Notes under the pieces: model-generated | What the model was told of the DNA's origin: nothing | The model's database searches: none | What the model saw: the letters and a program-made list of their open reading frames with translations, nothing else | Assembly: GCA_964400155.1 (NCBI GenBank) | Contig: CAYNSQ010000002.1 | Location: 1 to 64,000 of the forward strand | Source: JAYTJL01 sp964400155 | Lineage (GTDB): Bacteria > Patescibacteriota > Saccharimonadia > Saccharimonadales > UBA10212 | Reading direction: 5' to 3' | DNA: 64,000 nt | Part shown: positions 17,434 to 25,029 of the stretch, piece by piece | Position numbering within the stretch: the stretch's first letter is position 1 | Layout: each line of letters begins with the position of its first letter | Program-made: the position numbers and the translations under genes

Positions 17434-17904
17434 ATGGCATCAAACCGTCACCTAGGTAGAATCGTCGCCTTGCAGACTCTTTATGAGCAAGACTTCCGGC
17501 ATGAATGCCAAGACGAAAGTTTTGACCTACAACAGGTAATGGCTCGAAACATTGGACGTTATGCCGAGACGATAGACGACAAAGAGTTTATAGAAAACTT
17601 AGTAAACGGTGTTGACAGCAAAAAAGCAGAGCTTGATGACGTTATAAGGCCGGTTGCACCGGAGTGGCCGATAGAACAAGTCGCCCGAATTGACCGAACA
17701 GTTCTGCGGATTGGCGTATGGGAATTGTTGTTCAACGCCCAAGTCCCGCCAAAAGTTGCCATCAACGAAGCCGTAGAACTGGCAAAAAGTTTTGGCGGTG
17801 ACAACTCATCAAAATTTATAAATGGAGTTTTAGGTACAGTCCTTAGGAATATTGAAACCACGTCTGAAAAATCATCAAAGTCCAAGAAAGAATCAAAGAA
17901 GTAG
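17434..17904 (+). CDS. nusB: Transcription antitermination protein NusB
   Basis: An all-helical RNA-binding protein of rRNA antitermination. Motifs: the N-terminal RIVALQTLYEQDF, the central IDRTVLRIGVWELLF and the closing VAINEAVELAKSFGGDNSSK, then FINGVLGTVLR. Length 156 aa includes a short Ser/Lys tail. It lies 42 nt after rpmF and 3 nt before the Nudix gene. Confidence 0.95.
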   Translation: MASNRHLGRIVALQTLYEQDFRHECQDESFDLQQVMARNIGRYAETIDDKEFIENLVNGVDSKKAELDDVIRPVAPEWPIEQVARIDRTVLRIGVWELLFNAQVPPKVAINEAVELAKSFGGDNSSKFINGVLGTVLRNIETTSEKSSKSKKESKK

Positions 17905-17907
17905 AAT

Positions 17908-18411
17908 ATGAAACGACCGAAACCGATAGCAGGTATAAAGAAATTTGCTCACAAACATCGCCCGGCAATCAACGAGGTAGTCCGTGAACCTACAGCCGGG
18001 GGTATTGTTTATCGACCTGCAAAAAGTGGAAGTGGAATAGAAATATTACTTATCCGTGATTCTAAAAATCGCTGGACTATTCCAAAAGGTCATATAGAAG
18101 AAGGAGAAACAGCTCGTCAAACAGCTGAGCGTGAAATCCGAGAAGAAACTGGTTTGCAAGAAATGGACGTGCAAGACTGGTTGGGTAAGATTAATTTTCG
18201 TTATAGACGAGCGAACAGTCTGGTTTTAATGACCACTGAGATTTTTTTAGTCAGAGCCAAGGGAAACACTGACAAAGTTCAATCTGAAGAGTGGATGAGT
18301 AGTCTTGGATGGATGAGTAGCAATGATGCGCTAGAGAAAATTGAATACGATGATATCGGAAAACTAATTTTGTTAGCGCTAAAAAAGATTAGAGGAGACG
18401 GAGCGAAATGA
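17908..18411 (+). CDS. Nudix hydrolase
   Basis: A complete Nudix box (G61 to L83, core REIREETGL) binds metal and hydrolyses nucleoside diphosphate derivatives. The preceding TAGGIVYRP and IPKGHIEEGE segments are typical of the MutT/Ap4A-hydrolase group. The N-terminal 28 residues are basic. The substrate is not known. It follows nusB by 3 nt. Confidence 0.9.
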   Translation: MKRPKPIAGIKKFAHKHRPAINEVVREPTAGGIVYRPAKSGSGIEILLIRDSKNRWTIPKGHIEEGETARQTAEREIREETGLQEMDVQDWLGKINFRYRRANSLVLMTTEIFLVRAKGNTDKVQSEEWMSSLGWMSSNDALEKIEYDDIGKLILLALKKIRGDGAK

Positions 18412-18416
18412 ATTCG

Positions 18417-18539
18417 CATTTACCATTTACCATTTACTGTTTACCATTAAGTTATTATTTTTCATTTAACAATTTTCGAAAATGCCAAATGCAAAATGCC
18501 AAATCAATGCCACCTGCTAAATGCAACCTGTTAAATGTC
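18417..18539 (+). repeat. Two period-7 arrays upstream of rnc
   Basis: The first array has five units at 18417-18451 (CATTTAC three times, TGTTTAC, CATTAAG). The second at 18480-18539 alternates AAATGCC/AAATGCA and ACCTGCT/ACCTGTT, with one 4-nt break. Together they fill the whole gap up to the ribosome-binding site of rnc. Confidence 0.8.
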
Positions 18540-18556
18540 TCCGAGGGAGATCTATA

Positions 18557-19258
18557 GTGGACTTAATTAAATACCAATCATTCGCTAATGATAAGTTTGG
18601 CGGATTTAATGACATCAACTTACTTGTAACTGCATTTACTCACCGTTCATATTTAAATGAACATAAGAAAACAGCCGGTGAGCACAATGAAAGACTTGAA
18701 TTTTTGGGTGATGCTGTTTTAGAACTTGTTGTAACCGAATATCTGTATTCAAATTATCCGGATCCAGAAGGTATACTAACCAATTGGCGAAGTGCATTGG
18801 TACGAACTGAAAGCATTTCAATTGCAGCCGCAGAAAGTGGTTTTGAGTCACTTTTACGTCTTAGCCGAGGAGAGAAGAGGGGTTCTAGCCGCGCCCGCGA
18901 ACAAATCTTAGCGAATTGTTTTGAAGCAGTTGTGGGGGCTTTATATTTAGACAAGAGCTATGATGCCGCCAAACAGTTTATCAGTACTTCCTTATTACCT
19001 TCTTTTGACAAAATACTTCATTCCGGTTCTTGGGTAGACCCAAAGTCGAATTTGCAGGAAAAAGTTCAGAGTAGTGAAGGATTTACTCCTATTTACAAAG
19101 TTCTCAGTGAAGACGGGCCTGACCACGACAAGACTTTTGTAGTAGGGGTATTTGTAAGCGATAAACAAATTGGTAAAGGTGAGGGTCCAAGCAAGCAAGC
19201 AGCACAAGTCGCAGCAGCTAACGATGCGCTAAAACAATACACCTCACACCCAGGTTGA
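18557..19258 (+). CDS. rnc: Ribonuclease III
   Basis: A double-stranded RNA endonuclease. The RNase III signature ERLEFLGDAVLELVVTEYLY and the second acidic cluster (NCFEAVVGALYLD) supply the metal ligands. A C-terminal double-stranded RNA-binding domain (about 160-230) ends in GKGEGPSKQAAQVAAANDAL. I chose GTG at 18557 because a GAGGGAGA ribosome-binding site lies 6 nt before it and the longer ATG version would translate heptamer repeat DNA. The stop codon is embedded in the -35 of the rpsP promoter. Confidence 0.94.
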   Translation: MDLIKYQSFANDKFGGFNDINLLVTAFTHRSYLNEHKKTAGEHNERLEFLGDAVLELVVTEYLYSNYPDPEGILTNWRSALVRTESISIAAAESGFESLLRLSRGEKRGSSRAREQILANCFEAVVGALYLDKSYDAAKQFISTSLLPSFDKILHSGSWVDPKSNLQEKVQSSEGFTPIYKVLSEDGPDHDKTFVVGVFVSDKQIGKGEGPSKQAAQVAAANDALKQYTSHPG

Positions 19259-19283
19259 CAACAGAGGTGAATGGCTGTAGAAT
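19255..19283 (+). promoter_or_regulatory. Promoter of rpsP-khpA-trmD
   Basis: TTGACA, 17 nt, TAGAAT. The TGA of rnc lies inside the -35, as with ligA and the ncRNA. The leader to rpsP is about 60 nt. Confidence 0.7.
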
Positions 19284-19349
19284 GATTGCAAGATAGTCCA
19301 GGATTGTAATTTCTGGGATTTAAATAAGGAGACAGTAATAAATTAACCA

Positions 19350-19898
19350 ATGTTAGCTATACGTATGCAGCGTACAGGCCGCAAAGGACACGCTCAATTT
19401 AGAATGATTGTTCAAGACAGTCGGTTCAACCCATCAAGCGGACGGGTTGTGGCTTTTTTGGGTAGTTACAATCCGCACGCCAAAACTGTTATTTTAGACA
19501 AAGAAAAAGCAAACAAGTATCTTGCCAACGGTGCTCAGCCAACAGATAGAGTAGTTAAAATTTTTAAATCAGAAGGTGTGAAATTACCTGACTGGGTCTC
19601 TGTATCTTCCCCTGGTAAAAGGACTGTAAAGAACCCAGAAAAACTTCGCCGCAACCGTCCTGCTTCTGCAGAAACACCAAAAGAAAGTACCGAAGATATT
19701 GTAGCCGACAAGCCAGCAGAGGCAGTAGCTACTGAAGAAAAAGCAACCCCAAATGAATCAACAGAAGCAGTCGCATCAGATAATACTTCTGCAGAAACTA
19801 CAGATACAGAACCTAGCGAAAAAACAAAAGCTGAAGAGACACCAGCCAAAGAAACAGAAGAAGTAAAAGAGTCTGCTGAAGATCAACCAGCAGATTAA
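19350..19898 (+). CDS. rpsP: 30S ribosomal protein S16 with a long acidic tail
   Basis: Residues 1-85 are a clear S16 (MQRTGRKGHAQFRMIVQDSR, FLGSYNPHAK). The remaining ~90 residues are low-complexity Glu/Thr/Ala/Pro/Ser and strongly acidic, about doubling the usual 80-90 aa length. The tail is probably disordered. The AGGAG ribosome-binding site is unusually far (18 nt) from the ATG. In many bacteria rpsP is followed by rimM-trmD-rplS; here khpA and trmD follow and rimM and rplS are absent from the window. Confidence 0.93.
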   Translation: MLAIRMQRTGRKGHAQFRMIVQDSRFNPSSGRVVAFLGSYNPHAKTVILDKEKANKYLANGAQPTDRVVKIFKSEGVKLPDWVSVSSPGKRTVKNPEKLRRNRPASAETPKESTEDIVADKPAEAVATEEKATPNESTEAVASDNTSAETTDTEPSEKTKAEETPAKETEEVKESAEDQPAD

Positions 19899-19976
19899 AA
19901 CAAACACAACCCGCTTATACATTAAGCCGGTAGTGTATAATTCAAAATATAAATTACTAAGTAGCAGGAGAAGACC

Positions 19977-20429
19977 ATGTCAAGCAGTATTGACCAGCAA
20001 TTCATTGAATATATAGTTAAGTCCTTAGTCGGAAATCCAGACAAAGTTAGCGTAGAGCGACGAATAGATGAGAAGGGTGTTCTACTAGAGCTGACAGTAG
20101 ACCCTGAAGACCTTGGGCGGGTCATAGGTAAACGTGGTTCTACCGCTCAAAGTCTACGAACTTTACTGCGAGCGTTAGGAACAAAAAATGATGCTCGCTA
20201 CAACCTTAAAATTGTTGACACCGGACCACCAAAAGAACGCTTTAACGGCACTGATTCTGATGCACAGTCTGTAAAAAGCGATAACAACGGGACTTCACCG
20301 ACTGCCACAACAACTGATGACGAGACACCGGTTGAAGAAAAAGTAGCAGCTAAAGAAGAAAGTTCGCATGCTGATGTTTTAAGTAGAACCCGTGCAGAAC
20401 TGGCAGACCTTGACGACTTAGACGTTTAG
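19977..20429 (+). CDS. khpA: KH-domain RNA-binding protein KhpA
   Basis: A small KH-fold protein with the GxxG loop G51-K-R-G54 in VIGKRGSTAQSLRTLL. KhpA binds RNA and is often encoded between rpsP and trmD, as here. Residues 1-80 form the KH domain; the last ~70 residues are an acidic, Thr/Ser-rich, probably disordered tail not found in typical 75-80-aa KhpA. A GCAGGAGA ribosome-binding site precedes the ATG. The stop codon lies inside a heptamer array leading to trmD. Confidence 0.9.
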   Translation: MSSSIDQQFIEYIVKSLVGNPDKVSVERRIDEKGVLLELTVDPEDLGRVIGKRGSTAQSLRTLLRALGTKNDARYNLKIVDTGPPKERFNGTDSDAQSVKSDNNGTSPTATTTDDETPVEEKVAAKEESSHADVLSRTRAELADLDDLDV

Positions 20430-20461
20430 CTAAACAGCTGAAAGCCTAAAGCTTATAGCTC
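20427..20461 (+). repeat. Period-7 array between khpA and trmD
   Basis: AGCTGAA, AGCCTAA, AGCTTAT, AGCTCAT follow each other from 20436, after an AGCTAAA unit one base out of phase. The last unit runs into the ATG of trmD, so trmD has no ribosome-binding site. Confidence 0.75.
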
Positions 20462-21130
20462 ATGAAAATACAAATAATTAGTCTATTTCCAGAGATGTTT
20501 GAAGGTGTGCTGGGGACTAGTATGCTTTGGAAAGCACAAAAAAATGGGTTAGTTGAATATGAGTTAATTAATTTGCGAGATTTTGGTCTGGGCAATCGAA
20601 AGGTTGTGGACGATACACCGTACGGCGGAGGTGACGGAATGTTACTGCAAATTGAACCACTGGTAGCCGCTATTGAATCGGCTAAGAAAAAAGCCAATCA
20701 TTCGACAGGCTCAGATCAAGCAAGCCAAAAGTCAAAGGTCATTCTTATGACACCAAGAGGTTCTACATATAGACAAGCAAAAGCGCAAGAGTTGTCAAAG
20801 TATGATGATTTAATTTTAGTTTGTGCAAGATATGAAGGTTATGATGAACGTGTGGTTGAATATGTTGATGAGCAGATTTCAATCGGGGACTATGTACTGA
20901 CCGGCGGTGAGCTACCAGCAATGGTGTTACTTGATTCTGTAGTGCGATTAATTCCCGGAGTCTTAGGGGGTGAGACAAGTGCACAAAAAGAAAGTTTTGC
21001 CGATGGCAAAACACGCGAACACCCTCAATATACCAGGCCAGAAAATTTTCGCGGGCAATCTGTACCTGATGTACTACTTAGTGGTAATCATGCAGATATC
21101 GAAAAATGGCGCCATGAAAATAGCTTATAA
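20462..21130 (+). CDS. trmD: tRNA (guanine37-N1)-methyltransferase
   Basis: A SPOUT-class methyltransferase with the knotted SAM site: VCARYEGYDERVVEYVDEQ and SIGDYVLTGGELPAMV. The N-terminal ISLFPEMFEGVLGTSM and the NLRDFGLGNRKVVDDTPYGG segment are standard. Length 222 aa. A short insertion (HSTGSDQASQ) at about residue 81, before VILMTPRG, is encoded by a TTCGACAGGCTCAGA-type dispersed repeat. The ATG has no ribosome-binding site; coupling to khpA or a non-canonical start seems likely. Confidence 0.95.
   Translation: MKIQIISLFPEMFEGVLGTSMLWKAQKNGLVEYELINLRDFGLGNRKVVDDTPYGGGDGMLLQIEPLVAAIESAKKKANHSTGSDQASQKSKVILMTPRGSTYRQAKAQELSKYDDLILVCARYEGYDERVVEYVDEQISIGDYVLTGGELPAMVLLDSVVRLIPGVLGGETSAQKESFADGKTREHPQYTRPENFRGQSVPDVLLSGNHADIEKWRHENSL
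20701..20715 (+). repeat. Dispersed repeat fragment inside trmD
   Basis: TTCGACAGGCTCAGA, close to the leuS copy (TTCGACAAGCTCAGG) and read in frame as part of a variable loop. Confidence 0.5.
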
Positions 21131-21222
21131 AACTTTTAACTAATATCTAATAACTAATAATAGGTTATAGGTTACCCTCCTCCGCTAAAGCTTCGGCGGG
21201 CAGGCAGGTTTTAGGTTACTTT
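21131..21222 (+). repeat. Period-7 array with embedded hairpin repeat after trmD
   Basis: TAACTAA, TATCTAA, TAACTAA, TAATAGG, TTATAGG run in step, then a GC-rich hairpin-type element (about 21176-21207, with GCTAAAGCTTCGGCGG), then TTTTAGG TTAC resumes the heptamer theme. It looks like a hairpin repeat inserted in a heptamer array. Confidence 0.65.
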
Positions 21223-21300
21223 ATTACATCATTTATTGCTTGCATGACTCGGGAACAAGTAATATAAATAAGTTATAATCTAATCAGGATTTACACTTCT

Positions 21301-21789
21301 ATGGCCCAAAAAAAATCTAAATCTAAAAAAATTCCAACAGACCCACCAGCGCTATCCGATAAAGAATGGAATATACTTGGTCTGGCAGGACTAGCACTTT
21401 TTTTGATGGCAGTTTTGCAACTGGCAAGTTTTTCTGATTTCAAAGATTGGATGGCACAAGTTAAAATGGCGCAACCGTCAGCCTGGGCCATTGGGCTAAT
21501 AATTGCAGAACTTTGGGGGGCTGCCGGTATGTTCAAACTTGGACTAAGTCCATTGTTTAGGGCTGTAAGTTCTGGCCTTGCCTTGTTAGCTAGTGGATTT
21601 TGGTTTGTCCAGAGTCTCAGACTATTCTCAAGCAGTAGTAGTGGAGACTTGAATAACAGCGGCTTTTTTGGAGGCTTTTTAACGCAAGCACCCGGCTGGA
21701 TGCCAGTTTTGTTTTCAACCCTTTTGCTTGTCGTAGTTCTTTACAGTCTTGAGCTTTTTCGTGATTATTATAAGAAACACTCCAGCTAG
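21301..21789 (+). CDS. Four-helix membrane protein of unknown function
   Basis: A 162-aa protein with a Lys-rich N-terminus (residues 1-14) and four hydrophobic helices at about 26-46, 60-80, 82-108 and 130-152. A Ser-rich loop separates helices 3 and 4. No family recognised. A TATAAT lies at about 21275-21280. It is isolated between the repeat region and sodA. Confidence 0.65.
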   Translation: MAQKKSKSKKIPTDPPALSDKEWNILGLAGLALFLMAVLQLASFSDFKDWMAQVKMAQPSAWAIGLIIAELWGAAGMFKLGLSPLFRAVSSGLALLASGFWFVQSLRLFSSSSSGDLNNSGFFGGFLTQAPGWMPVLFSTLLLVVVLYSLELFRDYYKKHSS

Positions 21790-21876
21790 TATTTTAGTAA
21801 ATAACTTTGATTGTTAGCTGCAACGCGACTTGGACGGTATAATTAAGTTAAATGTTAAATGATTGGGGAAAGTTGA

Positions 21877-22476
21877 ATGTTTGAATTACCAAAACTTGCT
21901 TATGGATATGCGGATTTAGAACCATATATTGACGCTAAGACAATGGAAATACATTACACAAAACACCATGCCACATACGTAGCTAAACTAAACGAGGCTG
22001 TTGATAAATATCCCAATCTTAAAACAAAAACAATAGAAGATTTACTGTCCGGCATTGACGATATACCACAAGATGTTCGTACTGCGGTGCAGAATCATGG
22101 AGGAGGCCATTATAACCATAGTATGTTTTGGGAAATAATTGCTCCTGGTGGAGTAAAAACACCCGCTGGTGTACTAGAGGAAAAGATCAAATCTAAATTT
22201 GGAAGTTTTGAAGAATTTAAAGCCAACTTCTCCGAGGTGGCTGCCGGAAGGTTTGGCAGTGGTTGGGCTTGGTTGGTTGATGGGGCTGAAGGTATAGAAG
22301 TATATTCTACAGCCAACCAAGACTGTCCGATTATGGAAGGTAAGGTTCCGCTACTTGGGTTGGATGTTTGGGAACATGCTTATTATTTAAAATACCAAAA
22401 CCGACGACCGGAATACATTGAAGCTTTTTGGAATATTGTGAACTGGGATGTAGTTAGCTCAAAGCTCAAAGCCTAA
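21877..22476 (+). CDS. Superoxide dismutase (Fe/Mn family)
   Basis: It dismutates superoxide. All four metal ligands are visible: H26 (EIHYTKHHATYV), H81 (GGGHYNHSMFW), D163 and H167 (LGLDVWEHAYY). Length 199 aa is standard. Metal preference cannot be decided with confidence. No signal peptide, so cytoplasmic. The last six codons and the stop are part of a heptamer array (AGCTCAA repeated), so its C-terminus SSKLKA is repeat-derived. Confidence 0.95.
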   Translation: MFELPKLAYGYADLEPYIDAKTMEIHYTKHHATYVAKLNEAVDKYPNLKTKTIEDLLSGIDDIPQDVRTAVQNHGGGHYNHSMFWEIIAPGGVKTPAGVLEEKIKSKFGSFEEFKANFSEVAAGRFGSGWAWLVDGAEGIEVYSTANQDCPIMEGKVPLLGLDVWEHAYYLKYQNRRPEYIEAFWNIVNWDVVSSKLKA

Positions 22477-22489
22477 AGCTCAAAGCTAT
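22454..22489 (+). repeat. Period-7 array at the 3' end of sodA
   Basis: AGCTCAA, AGCTCAA, AGCCTAA, AGCTCAA, AGCTATT. It begins in the coding region, supplies the stop codon and ends just inside the convergent gene. Confidence 0.8.
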
Positions 22490-22716
22490 TTTTCTATTTT
22501 AGGTTTGGATTTTTCCCATATTAGTTTGATTTTGGTTTTAACTATGTTTAGGTGTTTTTCAGCCCAATCAAATTCTAAGGAAAGTATAAATAAAGCAAGA
22601 AAACAAACCAACAGACCAGGACCTGGAAGTGGAATAAGCACTATGCCTACCGCTAGCAAAGGAAAACCAATTATGGCCACCAGTATTTTTCTAGTTGATT
22701 TCTTAAGTTTCTCCAT
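22486..22716 (-). CDS. PGPGW-type small transmembrane protein
   Basis: A 76-aa protein with two closely spaced hydrophobic helices joined by IPLPGPGLLV, which matches the PGPGW putative transmembrane family. The C-terminal 30 residues are basic and amphipathic (EKHLNIVKTKIKLIWEKSK). Function unknown; in actinobacteria and relatives such proteins are common orphans. It ends in the heptamer array shared with sodA. Confidence 0.75.
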   Translation of the reverse strand: MEKLKKSTRKILVAIIGFPLLAVGIVLIPLPGPGLLVCFLALFILSLEFDWAEKHLNIVKTKIKLIWEKSKPKIEK

Positions 22717-22784
22717 AAAGTGCTCTAATTTTACAGATATATATGATAAAGTTCAAACTAAAAACTTAACTTGTTAAGTATTTG

Positions 22785-23426
22785 TTATGCAAGGGTAGTT
22801 ACTGCTCGGGCAGTAACTAAGACTACAGTTATTAGTGATATAAAGGCTTGCAAACCCATCAGAGCTTTGGTGCCGTGTGTTAATGGTGCTGTATCAGTGG
22901 GGCTAAACGCAGTTGAGTTTGTAACAGAAAGGTATAGATAATCAAGATAAGAAGGTTCCCATTTTTTTGCAGCATCAGTGTCTAAAACCATTTGCGGAAA
23001 AAAGAATTGTGGTTGTGCATCGTGCTTTCTAATTCCTGTAAGACCGGGGCTATCTATTTCCCAAAACCATATACTGAAGATGATGATATTGGTAAGATAA
23101 ATCGTTGCGGCAGAAAAAATTACTTCATGTCCACTGACTACGGTACCATTAATCAAACTATCGGCAACGAGTAACATAGATGCCGCATTAACAGTGGTAA
23201 TTACGGCAATCAATACCAATGAAAAATCTCGTCTTATTCTTGTGGCTAAACTATGATTTAACGGTGTTGTAATTCCAATACCAAATACTAAAAGGATTTC
23301 CATGCAGGCAATGAAATATTTTGGAGCGACTAGTAGTTCGTCGTTAAGAGTCAATTGAAGACCAATCGCAACCAATATAGCAGCCTGTGCATAACCAAGT
23401 TCAAATTTAGTAAGCAGTCTACGCAT
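22785..23426 (-). CDS. Integral membrane protein of actinobacterial type
   Basis: A 213-aa protein with about five or six helices, including the closing pair separated by a re-entrant-like loop (YLYLSVTNSTAFSPTDTAPL) and LMGLQAFISLITVVLVTARAV. The last two helices with an intervening loop look like a two-helix channel unit, but the K+ selectivity motif is absent. From memory, similar hypothetical proteins occur in actinobacteria; I have not verified this. Function unknown. Confidence 0.65.
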   Translation of the reverse strand: MRRLLTKFELGYAQAAILVAIGLQLTLNDELLVAPKYFIACMEILLVFGIGITTPLNHSLATRIRRDFSLVLIAVITTVNAASMLLVADSLINGTVVSGHEVIFSAATIYLTNIIIFSIWFWEIDSPGLTGIRKHDAQPQFFFPQMVLDTDAAKKWEPSYLDYLYLSVTNSTAFSPTDTAPLTHGTKALMGLQAFISLITVVLVTARAVTTLA

Positions 23427-23539
23427 TTTCTATTATCCTAAGTATAACGCTATTGCTTGTTCATTTGTTAAAAAAATATTCTAGTTTAAATCAACATCTG
23501 GCAAAATAACACTTAAAGACCTATAATCTAACGAGTTAA

Positions 23540-23721
23540 TGGGGATTGGCCAAGCGGTAAGGCACTGGGTTCTGGTCCCAGGATCGGGGTGAAATCTGCC
23601 AGTGGCAGATTGCAAGGAAACCTTCTCTTGAAAACTTGTTTTCAAAGATGAAGTTTCGGGGTCGCCGAAGGTGACTCGAATCGGATTCGAACCCCGCATA
23701 GAGTATAATTTGTTAGGTTAA
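23540..23721 (+). repeat. Tandem unit 1: 5' two thirds of tRNA-Gln plus structured 132-nt segment
   Basis: The first 50 nt equal the start of tRNA-Gln (acceptor, D arm, anticodon arm CUG and GATCGGGG). Then a different segment replaces the 3' half. That segment contains hairpin ATCTGCCAGTGGCAGAT, a TTGAAAAC/GTTTTCAA hairpin, and a three-way structure closed by CGGGGT/ACCCCG that encloses TCGAAT/ATTCGA. It ends with a TATAAT just before the next unit. The unit has its own upstream -10 (TATAAT, 23522-23527). Confidence 0.9.
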
Positions 23722-23903
23722 TGGGGATTGGCCAAGCGGTAAGGCACTGGGTTCTGGTCCCAGGATCGGGGTGAAATCTGCCAGTGGCAGATTGCAAGGA
23801 AACCTTCTCTTGAAAACTTGTTTTCAAAGATGAAGTTTCGGGGTCGCCGAAGGTGACTCGAATCGGATTCGAACCCCGCATAGAGTATAATTTGTTAGGT
23901 TAA
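23722..23903 (+). repeat. Tandem unit 2, identical to unit 1
   Basis: A 182-nt exact copy of the preceding unit as far as I can read, directly abutting the intact tRNA-Gln. The perfect identity suggests a recent duplication, active homogenisation, or an assembly artefact. Confidence 0.9.
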
Positions 23904-23977
23904 TGGGGATTGGCCAAGCGGTAAGGCACTGGGTTCTGGTCCCAGGATCGGGGGTTCGAATCCCTCATCCCCAGCCA
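23904..23977 (+). tRNA. tRNA-Gln (anticodon CTG)
   Basis: A 74-nt cloverleaf with encoded CCA. Acceptor TGGGGAT/ATCCCCA, anticodon stem CTGGG/CCCAG with loop TTCTGGT (anticodon CUG), T arm GGGGG-TTCGAAT-CCCTC. It is the third and only complete copy in the tandem series. A TATAAT at 23886-23891 belongs to the end of unit 2. Confidence 0.93.
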
Positions 23978-24035
23978 ATCAATTTGCCTATAATAACTAT
24001 TCGAATGTAAAACATTGCTCTATGCTTAGTACTGG

Positions 24036-24992
24036 ATGACGCAAAAAACTATTTTAGGTCACAGCAAACTTGAAGTCAGACGGATTGGCCTTGGCTGTAT
24101 GGGAATGTCAGAATTCTATGGAACCTTTGACGAAAAAGAATCCATAAATACATTGCACAAGGCTATTGACTTAGGGATTAATTTTTTCGACACTGCTGAT
24201 ATGTACGGTTGTGGAACAAATGAACAGCTATTGGGAAAAGCATTTAAAGGTCGTTGGAAAGACATTGTACTTGCAACCAAGTTTGGAGTTATGAGAGGGC
24301 CTAATGCAGAATTTCTAGGCCTCAACGGAAAAGCAGATTACATTAAAAAAGCATGCAACGCTAGCTTAAAACGCTTAGATGTAGAAGCTATTGATTTGTA
24401 CTACATGCACCGGCAAGATCCAAAAGTTGAGATTGAGGAAATCATTGGCTCATTAGCAGACTTGATCAAGCAAGGTAAAGTGAAAAATATTGGACTTTGT
24501 GAAGTAAGTGCTGAAACTCTTCGCAGAGCACATGCTATTCATCCTATTTCAGCAGTTCAAACAGAATATTCTTTGTGGAGTCGCGAACCGGAGAAAGAAC
24601 TTTTTAAAGTATGCAAAGAATTAGGCGTCTCTTTTGTTGCGTACAGTCCGCTTGGTAGAGGATTTCTGACAGGTACTATAAAAAGTCGCGCTGATTTGGA
24701 AACTGGTGATTTCCGTCTTTCCAATCCTCGATTTACTGACGAAGCCATGCAAAAAAATCTAAAATTTGTTGAGGTCGTTTCCCTAATCGCCCAAAAAAAA
24801 GGAGTTTCAAGCGCACAGATAGCTCTAGCTTGGATTTTGAGTCAAAACGATGAAATAATTGCTATCCCAGGCACCCGTAAAATCCATCGTCTTAAAGAAA
24901 ACCTCAGCGCGTTAAACGTGGAGCTGAACGACGAGGATTTGTCTATCATTGAACAACACTTGCCTAAAGAAACAGTCGGTGCACGTTACTGA
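24036..24992 (+). CDS. Aldo/keto reductase
   Basis: A TIM-barrel NADPH-dependent reductase of the AKR superfamily, closest in layout to the AKR13/YajO-type group: RIGLGCMGMSEFYG at the N-terminus, active-site D/Y (FFDTADMYG), catalytic K (LATKFG) and H (YYMHRQDP), and the C-terminal coenzyme loop AIPGTRKIHRLKEN. Length 318 aa is normal. Substrate unknown (aldehydes or small ketones). It stands alone, convergent with enolase. Confidence 0.92.
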   Translation: MTQKTILGHSKLEVRRIGLGCMGMSEFYGTFDEKESINTLHKAIDLGINFFDTADMYGCGTNEQLLGKAFKGRWKDIVLATKFGVMRGPNAEFLGLNGKADYIKKACNASLKRLDVEAIDLYYMHRQDPKVEIEEIIGSLADLIKQGKVKNIGLCEVSAETLRRAHAIHPISAVQTEYSLWSREPEKELFKVCKELGVSFVAYSPLGRGFLTGTIKSRADLETGDFRLSNPRFTDEAMQKNLKFVEVVSLIAQKKGVSSAQIALAWILSQNDEIIAIPGTRKIHRLKENLSALNVELNDEDLSIIEQHLPKETVGARY

Positions 24993-25029
24993 ATCAATTG
25001 CAAAGTATAACCTCTAATGTAATTCAGGT

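Noticed and set aside
18417..18539. Possible CRISPR-like array
   Set aside because: Units are 7 nt with no separate spacers of constant length, and no cas genes are present.
19535..19849. Ser/Val-rich antisense frame inside rpsP
   Set aside because: It is the mirror of the acidic repeat-rich tail of S16; low-complexity DNA commonly leaves the opposite frame open.
23481..23881. Two overlapping antisense reading frames that start with the same ~55-residue peptide
   Set aside because: They are the reverse complement of the tRNA-Gln repeat units, and their shared sequence is explained by the DNA duplication. The tRNA and hairpins account for the region.
23540..23977. Possible group I intron or split tRNA at tRNA-Gln
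   Set aside because: The break is in the T arm, not the anticodon loop, the acceptor 3' strand is missing in units 1 and 2, and an intact tRNA follows.
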